A DNA stretch of 64,000 bases, taken from Agrypnia vestita (Eukaryota; Arthropoda; Insecta; Trichoptera; Phryganeidae). The position numbers were made by a program, and so were the translations under genes. The stretch spans positions 62,001 to 126,000 of the forward strand of contig JADDOH010002610.1 of assembly GCA_016648135.1 (NCBI GenBank), read 5' to 3'. Below, one piece after another: positions 1 through 10,070 of the stretch (its first letter is position 1; every line of letters starts with the position of its first letter). The notes beneath the pieces are model-generated. The model was given only the letters and a program-made list of their open reading frames with translations, ran no database searches and was not told the origin of the DNA.

Positions 1-934
1 GCATATCTTTTGGCACACCACTCTTCCACGAATCGCTCTCTGTCCTGCGCTATGTCCGTCAATCTTGCCCTTGCCGAGAAAATCTGTTTAGTCTTTCGTT
101 TCCCATGCGGAGGATACGTTCAGCTAATTTAACTGAGCTTTTTTTTATTTGGAGCAGCATCAGTTTCTTTCCACGATCCTCTCCAATGATATCATTCCTG
201 ATTGAGAGATCGGCTGACTGCATGCATACCTTATATTCATCATAAAATGTAGCAGTATGAGCTAAATACATTCACACAGGGGTTAAAAATTATTTTAACG
301 TACAAATGATCATCAAATGATTAATGACCGTGATAGATAGTCCTAGTGTGACACTTGAGTACAATTTAAACACATTATATATAAATAGGAAGATAAACAC
401 CTCAAGAAACATACATTTTATGTTAGAGAATGTAGAGATAATGACGAAAAGAAAATTTAAAGATACGTTGTTACTAAATGTTGCGTTGTACATTAAGAAG
501 TTACTACTAGCAAAAACTACTTGGGGGGGTCTTCTTCAATCATTTTTTATATAAAACATTTAATAAAAATTTCGACACTTATGGAGAAAAGCAACATTAA
601 AGTTTGCATTTTTTTATTTTCGACTTATCATGAAATATTAAAAAATACACCCTGTATCAGATAAAAATCACTGCGCAAGTGTTGTGAGCGCGTGTGCTTC
701 AATCCGGTCTGTGTCGACGATTGTCGATTTAATGGAATATGGCGATTTTTTATATGATATAATACAATATATGTTATAATCATATGTTGCATCTAAATAC
801 TGAAATAGGCTTGCAGATCTCATTAATCTGACAATGGTGAAGGTGTATCCAGTGTGTTGTTGTTTATTTTTTAGAGTATCATTAGGTTCATTTTTTTCTG
901 AAGACATAGTGTGAAAAATCGCGAGTCTAACAAT
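1..934. other. AT-rich stretch, no recognised gene
   Basis: The first 280 bases carry a 70-residue minus-strand open frame (59..271) that I do not recognise; its Lys/Arg-rich stretch could be a retroelement scrap. The rest is AT-rich with only short chance open frames. I see no splice-bounded exon and no clear repeat boundary here. Confidence 0.4.
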
Positions 935-1340
935 CTTAATCTTTGTTGATGCGGTGACTTATGTTATATTCTCTTTTTTTATGCATTAAAATTGAAGACG
1001 AAAAACTGTGTAGTTTACCCCAGTTAGTTAGGGTTGTAGCATCGGAACGCCACGGAGCAGGGTTACCTCGATCTGGTCCTGGCGCCGGCAGCCAATCCAG
1101 GGTGGCAGCGGGGGGAGGGGGGACCGGCGGGCGGACTTTTTCGGTAATGGCCGCATTGCGTGCTGCGCCCGCGACACGCACCCTCGGCGGTGCGTTCCCA
1201 CTGTTATCTGCTCCTATCTCCGGCTAATTCGGCGCGTCCAAATACGGCACGGGCTGCTTAGGCTCGTGCAACACTTGGACACGATCCAGAGGACGTGCGA
1301 ATTGACTTCTTCATCTGCTTGAAGGCTACTAGGGCCTGTT
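935..1340. other. GC/CpG-rich island, non-coding or degraded
   Basis: GC-rich block (densest at 1050..1200) in AT-rich surroundings, with G-runs and many CpG. Both strands are open for 80-90 residues, but the predicted peptides are low-complexity Pro/Ala/Gly and look like composition artefacts. It could be regulatory DNA or an old GC-rich repeat; no relative is visible in the window. Confidence 0.35.
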
Positions 1341-1477
1341 TGTGCAGATTTTGCCCTCTCTTGTGGCGCGGATTCCCGCCTGTCTTTCCATCTTTTGGGG
1401 GCTTTTCCAGGTCCTTCTATCCTCCTTCCCTATAGTACGGGAAGGTGTGGTAGTCTGTGTGAGTCCACTATTTCCAC

Positions 1478-1732
1478 GTGGTCTCTCCAATACAAATACA
1501 TAAAGAAACATTCATTCAGCGAAACATGAATACACCGCAAACTTATAATACTCATACGCATAGCCAAAGAGCGCAAATAATAGAACGTTTAAACATTCCC
1601 AAATACAACAAAACAGCCACACAACACCATTTTAATTATCTAGGTGTCAAATTTTTCAATAACTTACCAATGAATATCAGAACTGAAGAACAATTTACAA
1701 ATTCAAGGAATACATAAAACAAATAGAATATA
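1478..1732 (+). pseudogene. Non-LTR retrotransposon reverse transcriptase, extreme C-terminus (broken)
   Basis: The reading frame ends in the pattern typical of LINE reverse-transcriptase C-termini: 'GVKFFNNLPMNIR' followed by an FK..L-type helix. The helix is in another frame: 1478..1717 reads to a premature stop after 'TNSRNT', while the next frame continues as 'KFKEYIKQIEYK' to a stop at 1732, so there is a one-base frameshift near 1695. Everything upstream of the C-terminal tail is missing. The fragment at 34650..34807 carries the same 'YNNLPIEIR' ending. Family assignment to the RT C-terminus is good; the clade cannot be named. Confidence 0.65.
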
Positions 1733-2277
1733 AATAGTACATAATTAAAACCAAAAATATTTCAATAAAAATAACTACTCCGAAAATAATTTGTATACTT
1801 AAGTCACTAATATTTATTTTATGATTTTATGATGTTTATATTTCTCTACACTGTTTCCATTATTACTTATACATACTTATCATTCATGCTATTCATTCAT
1901 GTCTGGATTTGGATCTCTCCGTATTTGTTGACCGTATTATCACGTTTTCGCTATTGGGTTCAAATAAATTCATTTTGGTGAATTATAAACATTATTTGGA
2001 AAAAGTTAACATCACTTTTATACATTAGAACTCAATAGAATATTCGCGCCCGAAATCACTTTAAAATCCTCACTTTAAAAACCGCTCCCTGTTACATTAT
2101 ACGATATAACATGCAAATTCCCTGACGCGCTATGTCGAGCTGTACACAGCTACACTGTCCCGGTTATTGAAAATTAAAAGTGCTCACGTAGATTCCAGAT
2201 TTATCAATATTAATATGAGAAAACGTTCCGATTTCAATTTTATTAAATTTCAACATTGACATCAGGCTTCGGAACTA

Positions 2278-2585
2278 AAGCCGGCACCACACTACGCGTT
2301 TCCGCGTTTAGCAGTCACATACAATATTTCGCGGCGGACCGCGCGGAGAACTAACACGCGCGCGGACAATCCGTCGAATGTGGCGCTTTGCATTTAAAAA
2401 CGCGAGACGCGACGTCACCGATTTTATTTTGGCGTAAGTCCCACGGACGGAGAACCAAACAGACTACGAAGCGGGCGTTGACCGATGATAGCGCAGTGGG
2501 TGCGATGAGCGCATATTGTATGGAAACAAATGTAGCGGCGTTCCGCGGCGCCACGGAAGATACGCCCAGTGTGGCGCCGGCCTTT
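2278..2585. repeat. CpG-rich short element with terminal inverted repeats
   Basis: The ends are inverted copies: CCGGCACCACACT on the left and, on the other strand from the right end, CCGGCGCCACACTGG, both followed by GCGT. The interior is CpG-rich and has chance open frames on both strands. Size (about 310 bp) and inverted ends suggest a non-autonomous DNA transposon. Target duplication is not clear. Confidence 0.45.
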
Positions 2586-2688
2586 TGGGGTTGTGTTGAA
2601 TTTAGATTTGTAATATCTCAGGATAAAAATTAAAATAAAACACAAATCACTTTGTTTTCACCGCTTTATTAGATTATACAATCTACAT

Positions 2689-2716
2689 GTTTCGAGAACA
2701 ATGTTCTCTTCATCAG
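2689..2716 (-). ncRNA. Hammerhead-ribozyme-like core in left pseudo-LTR
   Basis: On the minus strand the sequence reads CTGATGA, an A, a six-base-pair hairpin GAGAAC-ATT-GTTCTC, then GAAAC. CTGATGA..stem II..GAAA is the conserved catalytic core order of hammerhead ribozymes. One extra A precedes stem II, and the cleavage-site strand (stem III side) was not identified, so this is a core-like motif and not a proven ribozyme. Confidence 0.45.
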
Positions 2717-2890
2717 GATTGTTTGTGTACTAAAAATTAAGTTACGAATTAGAAAAATACATACTAAATAATAAAGGCAGCGATGATCCTATCATAAAAT
2801 CAGGAGTTTATAAACTTAATTGTAAGATTGTGATCATTTTATTCTGGTAAAACAAAAAAAAAAAATTTTGAAACTAGGGTTGAAACTTAA

Positions 2891-3127
2891 ATTAGCAATG
2901 TTGAGTCGGATTTTGCAAAACACTTAATAGAATATGACCATTTAAATTTTTTACATGTTAGTTATAAGATCTCACAAATAAATAATTTAGAAATACTAGA
3001 AATAAGGAAAAATGTTAATATTAACTCAGATATAATGAACACTCAGACTAAATTTGTGCACAAACCACTATTGAATATTTTTCCACTTAAGATTCCATCC
3101 CCTTCAGATGACATTCCTAATAATTAA
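2891..3127 (+). pseudogene. Penelope-type GIY-YIG endonuclease C-terminal fragment
   Basis: Open for 78 codons to a TAA stop. Visible motifs are 'FAKHLIEYDH', then 'LHVSYK', 'NLEILEIRKNVN', 'TQTKFVHKPLLNIF'. This order (an HL(I) helix, a KG/YK turn, an (L)E..EI helix, then a short LN.Q..F..SPLL tail) is the usual ending of Penelope endonuclease domains. The catalytic GIY and YIG segments are upstream of the stop at 2888..2890 and not preserved. No start codon is expected for this internal fragment. Confidence 0.65.
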
Positions 3128-3231
3128 CACCCCCGACCCTCCCCCCCCCCCGCCCTCATCATCCCCTCGTCATCTTCACCATAACACACTTTCATGGTTT
3201 AACTTTTTCAATTTTTAGTACACAAACAATC

Positions 3232-3259
3232 CTGACGAAGAGAACATTGTTCCCGAAAC
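3232..3259 (+). ncRNA. Hammerhead-ribozyme-like core in right pseudo-LTR
   Basis: Plus-strand partner of the 2689..2716 motif: CTGACGA, hairpin with one mismatch, then GAAAC. CTGACGA still satisfies the CUGANGA core rule. It sits about 30 bases before an AATAAAG-containing AT-rich end that is shared by several elements in this window. Cleavage strand not established. Confidence 0.45.
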
Positions 3260-3471
3260 ATGTAAACTGTATAATCTAATAAAGTGATGAAAACAAAGTG
3301 ATTTGTGTTTTATTTTAATAATAATTTCACCGCAAAGTTCGAGCCTTCTTTCAGAAGAAAAAATATTCTTCGAACAATCTCGGGATAACTTTGATTTAGA
3401 AAAGTCGGTTCGACAAAAGGGAGATTCAATACAATCATGCCGCGGGTTCAAAGAGTGTTGATGCGCAGTAT

Positions 3472-3916
3472 GCGCAGTACTTTTCTTTAGCGGAATCGGT
3501 AATAAGGTATGGAATAACTAGCTGGGGTCTAACTTGCAAAACTAATATTAGAAAAATTCAAAATATTCAAAATTCGGCTATAAAATTAATAAATAAAGAA
3601 AGTGCTACTAAAGATATACAGGAACTCTTCAAGAAACAAGGCTCTATGCCAATTAATGCTATCTTGTGGTACAAACTAATTACACGATATCATGAAGATG
3701 GGACATATAAGCATAGATTGATTCATAAACATAGTACCAGATTTACGATTAAAGAAGGACTACGAATACATAAATAAATATGGACAAAGAACATTAAAAT
3801 ATGTCATACCAAAAATATTTAATAAAATCCCATGTCGTGTCAAAATGGATATTAATAAAAAAGGGCAAAATACAGAATTAATGAATATGTTATTAAATAA
3901 AAAAGACTTATTTTGA
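3472..3916 (+). pseudogene. LINE reverse transcriptase C-terminal fragment
   Basis: One frame reads 'SLAESVIRYGITSWG' then 'IRKIQNIQNSAIKLI', the conserved segment downstream of the polymerase domain in Jockey/CR1-like LINEs (…YGI..WG…L..LQN..I…). It stops at 3776..3778. A second frame continues from about 3778 with 'RTLKYVIPKIFNKIPCRVK' and ends at TGA 3914..3916, so there is a frameshift inside the tail. The 3' flank carries AT-rich sequence and an A-run near 4100..4114. Dead copy. Confidence 0.7.
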
Positions 3917-4520
3917 TTTTGGTAATATTTGTAATTTTTCTTGTATTGTTGTATAGTATTGTAGATTTGTATTTGAGTTTATAAGATCTATTGTAATTAA
4001 TTAATATGAATGTATTTCTGGTAAATACAATTTATTTATATATATGTATTGATGCACCTACAGACAAATATCAATGTGATGTTTTGTGGGTCTGAGATGT
4101 AAAAAAAAAAAAAATTTTGATTCCCTTACTCCCTTACTGCCACAACTGGGTCACGGCGACGTCTCAATAATCCGGTTCAATGTACCGCGCCACGGTGCAG
4201 ATGTGTGCACGTAGGCGGTAATTCACCGGACTCCCTGCTTTCCCGCAATCTTCCACATTCGCCGCGAGCGAATAGACGCGGAAACGAATATTCATTTCAC
4301 ATGTTGTGCCCGTCGGATTGCGGCTCGGAAACTATTTTCGTACAATGGAAAAGTTTTATCGGAAAATATGTAATCATGCAACGTAATAGCGAGCCACATC
4401 GCCGGCGCAGGGTGACCCCACGCCGGGTGTGAGCGATACCACTCCAAAAATTAAAGATATATTTTTTAATCAAGATTTATTATAATGTACTAATTTACTG
4501 TGAAATTCACATTTTGATAC
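3917..4520. other. AT-rich flank with A-run; short GC-rich patch
   Basis: Contains the 3' flank of the upstream LINE with an A-run at about 4100, then a GC-richer patch (4140..4440) with no recognised coding content. A 75-residue open frame at 4205..4432 looks composition-driven. Confidence 0.35.
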
Positions 4521-4529
4521 TTGCAAATT

Positions 4530-4580
4530 TTAAAAATTTCGAATTATGGTGAATTTTGAATTATCGGGGTTTTACTGTAT
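4530..4580. repeat. Tigger/pogo-type terminal repeat remnant
   Basis: On the minus strand this reads TACAGTAAAACCCCGATAAT followed by TCAAAATTC, the CAGTARAACCYCGNTAATTCGAA-type end found on pogo/Tigger elements. Only one end is visible. Similar ends occur at 12133, 31999 and 49690. Confidence 0.5.
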
Positions 4581-4974
4581 ATGGATGACTAAATCCGGGT
4601 GAAGTATGTCTCTCATATTTAGGGACACATGATACCACTGCAGATATTTTCAGGATTAGTTAGGTAGGTATGCAATAAAATGTGTTGAAATTGTTATTAT
4701 TGTTATTTTAACATCTTTTCTTATCGACTATCATTTAAACCCTCTCTTGCTGACTGTCATATCTATAAATACATGTTAAAAAATAATTATAGATATCTGT
4801 CTCATAGAGACTAAACATGTATGCAAATCTTTTATATAATGGCCCAGGGCTGACGATCCGTATGAGCCTATATTTATTAATATCCTTAATACAGATTCTA
4901 GATAATTAAGTAAACTTTATACGTATAAAAAACATATTGTGCCCACAAAAAAATATTAAGCAAACCTCTCTTCG

Positions 4975-5205
4975 CCCTCCAACAATAATAACGATTTTTC
5001 GGTCGTGGCCTGTCGATTAATGCTTATATTTTCTTAATTATTTTAAATTATGTTCGGTTTATTACTTTTATATAAGAAAAAAGGTTCTATCTAAGTTATT
5101 GCCTTAAAAAAATGCAGTCTCGAATATAAATTAATAATAAAAACACATTTTCGAAAAAAAAAACACCGAAATATGCATTTGCAGTTAATGTCAAGCCTGA
5201 ACGCC
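4975..5205. repeat. Single arm of a palindromic TTAA-type element family
   Basis: Closely matches the right arm of the element at 30689..31490 (shared landmarks: GTCGATTAATGCTTATATTT, AAAGGTTCTATCTAAGT, GCAGTCTCGAATATA, AAATATGCATTTGCAGT). The left arm is absent. A third partial copy lies at 54712..54825. Confidence 0.6.
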
Positions 5206-5229
5206 CTTCAGAGCTTTTACAAACATTTA

Positions 5230-5560
5230 GGTGAAGGGTACATTAAATGAATTAATACTTTAAATAATACATAGTGAATGCCCAAGAAATACAAACAAGA
5301 AAAAATAATAAGATTAAGTGAAAAGCAAATACGTTGCAGTAGCACAATACTAAAAGATAAATAAAATATAAAGTAAAAAGCAAATTTGTATATACCAAAA
5401 GCAGAAGCTTAAAGAAAAAAAAATATAATAAAAAATACAAAAAATAAATAATATAAAGTAGAAAAAAATAGCACAACTTTAGAAAAGCAAAATATAATAA
5501 ATTTTTTACATAACAGTTATCTCTCCCCATCATCAACTGAAATACAATCCACTTATTTTA
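5230..5560. other. A-rich low-complexity tract
   Basis: Strongly A-rich on the plus strand. The 94-residue minus-strand open frame (5252..5536) is a string of Leu/Phe/Tyr/Ile produced by base composition and is not a gene. Confidence 0.5.
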
Positions 5561-5879
5561 GTCCAATCTGACGAATACTACAAATTCTTTCAATACACCT
5601 TTTAAAATATGTTTGAATATTATAAAGTTGGTGGCAAAAACGTCAAGTTGCTCATATATGTTTGCTAGTCTAGGGAGCCTTTGCAGCGGGAAAACTAGTT
5701 GGTGGCTGCAGTTCCAAGGGAAAAACTGCGTGACTTCTAACTATGTGAGATGAAATACCCAAGCATATATTTTCTAAAAGTTGAGGACAGTCGATAGTTC
5801 CGTTTTTTAATTTGTGTAAAAAGAGAAAGTCTTCTTTAAAAAGAAAAAAACTTCGCGAAATGATATTCTCTAGTTAAAG

Positions 5880-6480
5880 GCTGACAGAACCGCTACGCAA
5901 ACCAGTTGTTGAAAGCGTAGCGGTGATTTGGTGCGAACAGTGACAATAAATTAAGAGAGTACCTATCGATCGTTCAATAGTGAATAAAGTGTTCGACGTG
6001 CGTGCAATTCCACAAAAACGAGAATAAACTATTCCACAGACGAGCGATCGGTGAAGGTTAGTGCAAAATTGCGTGAAATAAATAGCGCTCCAATTAAATT
6101 CGTCTCCAGTAACTTTGTTGATTTTAAAAAAAAAAATTTCCAGTGTCTGATTAGTTGATTAAGTTTCGATATGTGACGATATGATTAAGGATGAATTTTT
6201 ATTTCCGCCATTGTGAGATAGTCCCTCGCGATGTAAAGAAGATGGCGACCGCGCGGTCGTCGGTCGCCCCGAAGTGTATCGCATGTCCCGATCCAGTATC
6301 GCGGCAGGTCAAATCGCTTTCTGATGGCATTATAAACGCAGGCGATCAAACAGAGCGACCACGACCACTTCCCCCTCCTCCATAATTGATACATTGTCTG
6401 TCTCGCCTGTCGCGGTCTCCCTCTCGCCCGGGCGGGACGGCGAACGGAGCCGCTGGAAACAAGGTGTTTTGTTTTGATCT
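5880..6480 (+). promoter_or_regulatory. Candidate 5' UTR / promoter-proximal CpG island
   Basis: From about 5930 to 6060 the DNA looks like an arthropod 5' leader: A-rich, many short AATAAA/GTG pieces, and a plausible donor (AAG then GTTAGT) at about 6057. It is followed by a CpG-rich block (6231..6470) which itself ends with a possible donor (AAG then GTGTTT) near 6465. No match to other repeats in the window. It could be a non-coding first exon of the gene whose coding exons begin at 39988, or of another gene. Transcription evidence is lacking. Confidence 0.3.
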
Positions 6481-6908
6481 AGCGCAAGGTGGAAAATGAC
6501 GAATCGTGAAACAATGAATACTGAAACGTCTAAAAATTACATTTTAGATGTCGTTAAAATTCTCACATTAGATGCTACCTAAGGTACCCGGGTACTCAAC
6601 CTGGAAGGACGTTCCCTCATACATTCTTTTTAAACAAATAAAAATAACTTGGTTAAACACCACTCATATTTATTGTCGATTCCGATCAGGTTTCGCTACG
6701 ACCGTAAACCGGTAGACCTAAAATCTGGTAGTGGTTTTTACAAAGTTAACTAACAATCTGTTAAGATGTATGAATGTGGTTAAAGCTTAAGTGGTGTGCC
6801 AGGAGAGAAGGGTGTTGCGTTCTATCCTGTCTAACTACCTCTGCGGGGAAACGGCGTGGTAATTAGTGAATTAACTTGTTTTTTATCGAAGTCACAACAT
6901 CCTTTTCA

Positions 6909-8156
6909 GGGGTTACGTGTAGTCAGGATTTTTAAAAAATCGAATATTTTTTTTTGGGATTTTCTTAAAGAAAAATGTTTCAACAATATTGTGTGAAAAT
7001 ATCAACTCGATCCGGTTATTAGTTTTAAAGATATCCAAAGATAACTGTAGGGCCCTCCGCTGCCGCCCGTACTGATACGCGGACGGTACTAGAGCCGGCC
7101 GGGCTAACAAACGGCGCGACTGCTGCGGAACGCGGTTTTTACCTGTTTAATTATTTGAATAATGTACGAAATTTCTTTTATACTTCTACTTTTAGACATA
7201 AGACCCTTTAGGCTAACTGAGATTTGATTTAGTGTTAGTACTTCAGGGGCAGTGAAACCCAGCAATCGATAGGTAGTTGTGCGTATATTATAATCATTTT
7301 CAAAAATTTATAATGAGACGTCAGGAAGGTACGCAAGGAATATTAATGATTGCCAAAGCATAGGATTACATTATGGACCTAATGCACACCGGTATGCTGA
7401 AAACCTCGATATAGAGCGCATAAAGATTGCTGATCAATGTGCAAATCAGGTCACTCGAGAAGGCAAAATGAGACGTAGATAAAAAAAAATCGACATCTTG
7501 GAGGCTTACACATCGGCAGAAGATGTATTATATGTACCAAAAATAGACGACTCTACGTAAGTAATTTTTTAAATTGTATTTGTACTAATTATTTATGCAT
7601 AAAACTTTAAACGCGTTTTTCTCAAAATAACGTTTTCAAAAACGGTGTCCGCGATATTTTAAAAACTACTCGACAGATTTAAATGAAATTTAAACTTCAT
7701 ATTTTAGGCATCAAAAACTTGTGCTTAATCGAAGGATTTTTCTTTTTGACTTAAACTTTTTTTTTATAAATAATGAATGAGTGATTTTTTCCCTCAAAAT
7801 TCATAATTAAGCTTTCAAATACCGCCATTTTGCTAAATTTGAAAAAATATAAAAAAGCTTCGATTAAGCACAAGATTAACTATTGAACTACTAATTTCTT
7901 TTTGTTTCATTAAATTTAGATAAACCACTAAGAAGCACTGATGGACACCGCGAGGCACTACTTGCAAAACAGGGGTCAAGAAACGAGATTCTATCGTGGT
8001 CCAGTATTAATAATTTTATTTGAAATTTTCGGTATAGTTACTTAAAACATAGTGTAAAACATTGGTATTATGAATTGAATGAAAACATTAAACAACCGTT
8101 CAAAAAATTTTTTTGAAAATGTCTATTTTTTTGCGCCTCTGACTACACGTAACCCC
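6909..8156 (+). mobile_element. TTAA-target DNA transposon relic (Kolobok-like), about 1.25 kb
   Basis: The ends are inverted: GGGGTTACGTGTAGTCAG on the left and CTGACTACACGTAACCCC on the right. The right end abuts TTAA (8157..8160); the left flank is TTCA (6905..6908), one change from TTAA. TTAA target duplications are used by piggyBac and Kolobok elements; the GGGG ends and the enclosed transposase-tail fragment (7345..7482) favour Kolobok. Much of the interior is AT-rich non-coding. Confidence 0.5.
7345..7482 (+). pseudogene. Transposase tail fragment, Mutator/Kolobok-like
   Basis: Reads '…NDCQSIGLHYGPNAHRY' then 'DIERIKIADQCANQV' and 'TREGKMRRR', then a stop. The pattern 'YGP…D..RI..AD……..ReaR..RR' is the end of the insect 'Mutator-like' DDE transposase domain. 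A further scrap in another frame (about 7500..7560) reads 'EAYTSAEDVLYVPKIDD', matching the usual 'e..Y.pG..d' tail, so the copy is frameshifted. Family assignment is from pattern memory, moderate. Confidence 0.45.
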
Positions 8157-8300
8157 TTAAGGCAAAGAAATTTCAAATTATTATAAATATAAAACACTGC
8201 TTTTATTTGATGCGAGTATATCCCTACATGTTTCAGAAATACCTGTTTCTTTCTTCTGGTGAGCGTAGACAAAAATTGGGATGAATGGGAAAAAATAATA
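8157..8300 (-). repeat. Penelope-type terminal module (degraded)
   Basis: On the minus strand there is CCAGAAGAAAG, a short stem, CTGAAACATGTAGGG, and then AAATAAAAGCAGTGTTTTATA. The GAAACATGTAG plus AATAAAAG..GTGTTTTAT order matches the terminal repeats of the element at 2630..3318, but the CTGATGA half of the core is altered. Confidence 0.35.
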
Positions 8301-8424
8301 TATAGTATTTTCATTTATAACTATTTAAAACGGATTTCCATTGAGTGAATGCCTCCAAATTCGATCATTTAAAGAAGTTTCACTCGAGGTTTTCGCAGGT
8401 ATGCGTTTGGTAGTGGGGATACCA

Positions 8425-8580
8425 TGGATTCATAGGGATATAGTATATCTGATACGGATGGCTGGGTTAACCTGATCTTCCGCGACTGCGAGCACGCTGC
8501 AGATGTTCCGGAACGCCCGCACCTGGACCGCCTCCGGCCGCTGCAACATGCGTCCGGTAATTCTGCACGGAATTTGATGG
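8425..8580 (-). other. GC-rich coding-like fragment, unrecognised
   Basis: A minus-strand frame reads 'ITGRMLQRPEAVQVRAF' then 'RNICSVLAVAEDQVNPAIR' before a stop. The composition is protein-like and GC-rich in contrast to the flanks, with no splice sites that make an obvious exon. I do not recognise the family; a retroelement scrap or an exon of an unknown gene are both possible. Confidence 0.3.
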
Positions 8581-9209
8581 CTCATTCTCTTGTATAATTA
8601 TTCAAATTTAACCAAATCGATATCCAAACAGCCGGATGCCATTACCAATGTGCATTATTGCACGCTGCGCTTGTAAATGATAGGGGGATCGGAACTCCTC
8701 TTCTGTTTATTCGGGGGATGGACCAATGATGACATTCGTATTGATGGAACGCGGCTTGAATAAGTCCACATGATAATGCTCTACGCTCTTGCATCCGCAC
8801 GCGAGGAAGGGGTTTTTTCAGAGCTGGTTGTGGTGGTGGTGGTCACCAATTAGGAGAGGATGAGGTAGAAGTCTGTCTCTACCGACGGCTTCTTCCGATC
8901 TTCAATGAAGTGTTTCCCGAGTTTTATGGTAGTTTATGAATGGCAAGCAAGTAAGTTAGGCGCATCGATAAATACTTACACTGATATATTTACGACTGAT
9001 ATATTTATTGATGTGAAAAATTCCGCCGAACATTAGAGGACAATGGTGCGTAATTGAGAAGAATCCAGAACCATCTAGAATACTCCGGAACGTTCCCGAT
9101 TAATATAGCATTATGTAGAAGAGACTTGAAATACCCAGATGGGTCAGGCACTTCTTAGATTGTTTTAGAAACACAGGTGCATATTTTAGAAACGACGGGC
9201 GTCCGCAAG

Positions 9210-9487
9210 TATATCGACTGCCGCTACGTATACTGTTGAATCTGCAATACTGTTGAATCTGCAAAAATTATATTTTCATTTTACTATCTTAAATTATCTA
9301 ATTTACTCTACATTTTCGGACAATGTTAAAAAAATTAAATTTTAATTTCAAATATAGCATATATTAAAGGAAAACTAAACATTTTTCAACATTATCCGAA
9401 AATATAGAGTAAATTGAATGGTTTAAATACTAAAACGAAAGTCGAATTTTTGCAGAATCGTCAGTACACATAGGGACCGTCGATATA
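9210..9487. mobile_element. Palindromic short element, family M1 (copy 1)
   Basis: Nearly the whole unit is an inverted repeat: the left end TATATCGAC…GTATACTGTTGAATCTGC mirrors the right end …GACCGTCGATATA, with matching inner blocks (TTTTACTATCTTAAATTATC and AATTTACTCTA). Other copies are at 37092..37350 and 49198..49462. No coding capacity; a MITE. Confidence 0.65.
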
Positions 9488-10070
9488 AGACTTTTATTTT
9501 TTGCACAAAATCACCGGACAGTAACTTAACTATAACACTATATCGTAATTCGTACTAATCGTCACTCGAGATTCTTCCACTTGCCTGTGGAACACTTTAA
9601 TACTCCGTTTTTTATCGCACTGACTCGCTCATTCGAAATATTCCGCACACAGAAAGTTACTTTGGTAATTTAATCGCTGGTCGCCAATACTCGCACTGAA
9701 TCGCCTGCTCTCTTATCTCGATGTCATAGATCTTTTTGTCCAAACTGTTTCGGAAGTCCTCGATTATATACAGTTCTTATCGGTTTTAGAATCTTGTGAC
9801 AATATTAACGCGGCTGTGGCGAAAGCTGTGCTTTAGAATAGAGGAGTTTGCTGAGTTTGCGAACTCTCTGCCTACTTCCGCGAGGAGACGGGGTGATGGT
9901 GAGATGTCTCCCTATCCGTGTAATAATTACTACAGGTGTCCCTCAGGGATTGGTTCGTCTAATTTGCATTCACTAGATGGCTTTTAATTGAATCCGATGT
10001 AACGTATGTGGTGTGGATTTATGATAACATGCATTAAGACGACCAAAAGACCTGAAATCTAATCTTTTCA

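Larger units (their letters stand above)
2630..3318 (+). mobile_element. Penelope-like element remnant with inverted terminal repeats
   Basis: An approximately 110-bp sequence at 2630..2742 recurs almost perfectly in inverted orientation at 3211..3318. Between them lies the end of an open frame that resembles the C-terminal part of a Penelope endonuclease (GIY-YIG) domain (2891..3127), then a C-rich 3' region. Penelope-like elements are known for pseudo-LTRs in direct or inverted arrangement, and for hammerhead ribozymes in those pseudo-LTRs; both repeats here contain a hammerhead-like core. The RT and most of the endonuclease are lost. Assignment rests on the conserved C-terminal pattern plus the terminal structure. 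Confidence 0.7.

Noticed and set aside
5252..5536. 94-residue minus-strand hydrophobic frame
   Set aside because: Entirely Leu/Phe/Tyr/Ile from an A-rich tract; composition artefact.
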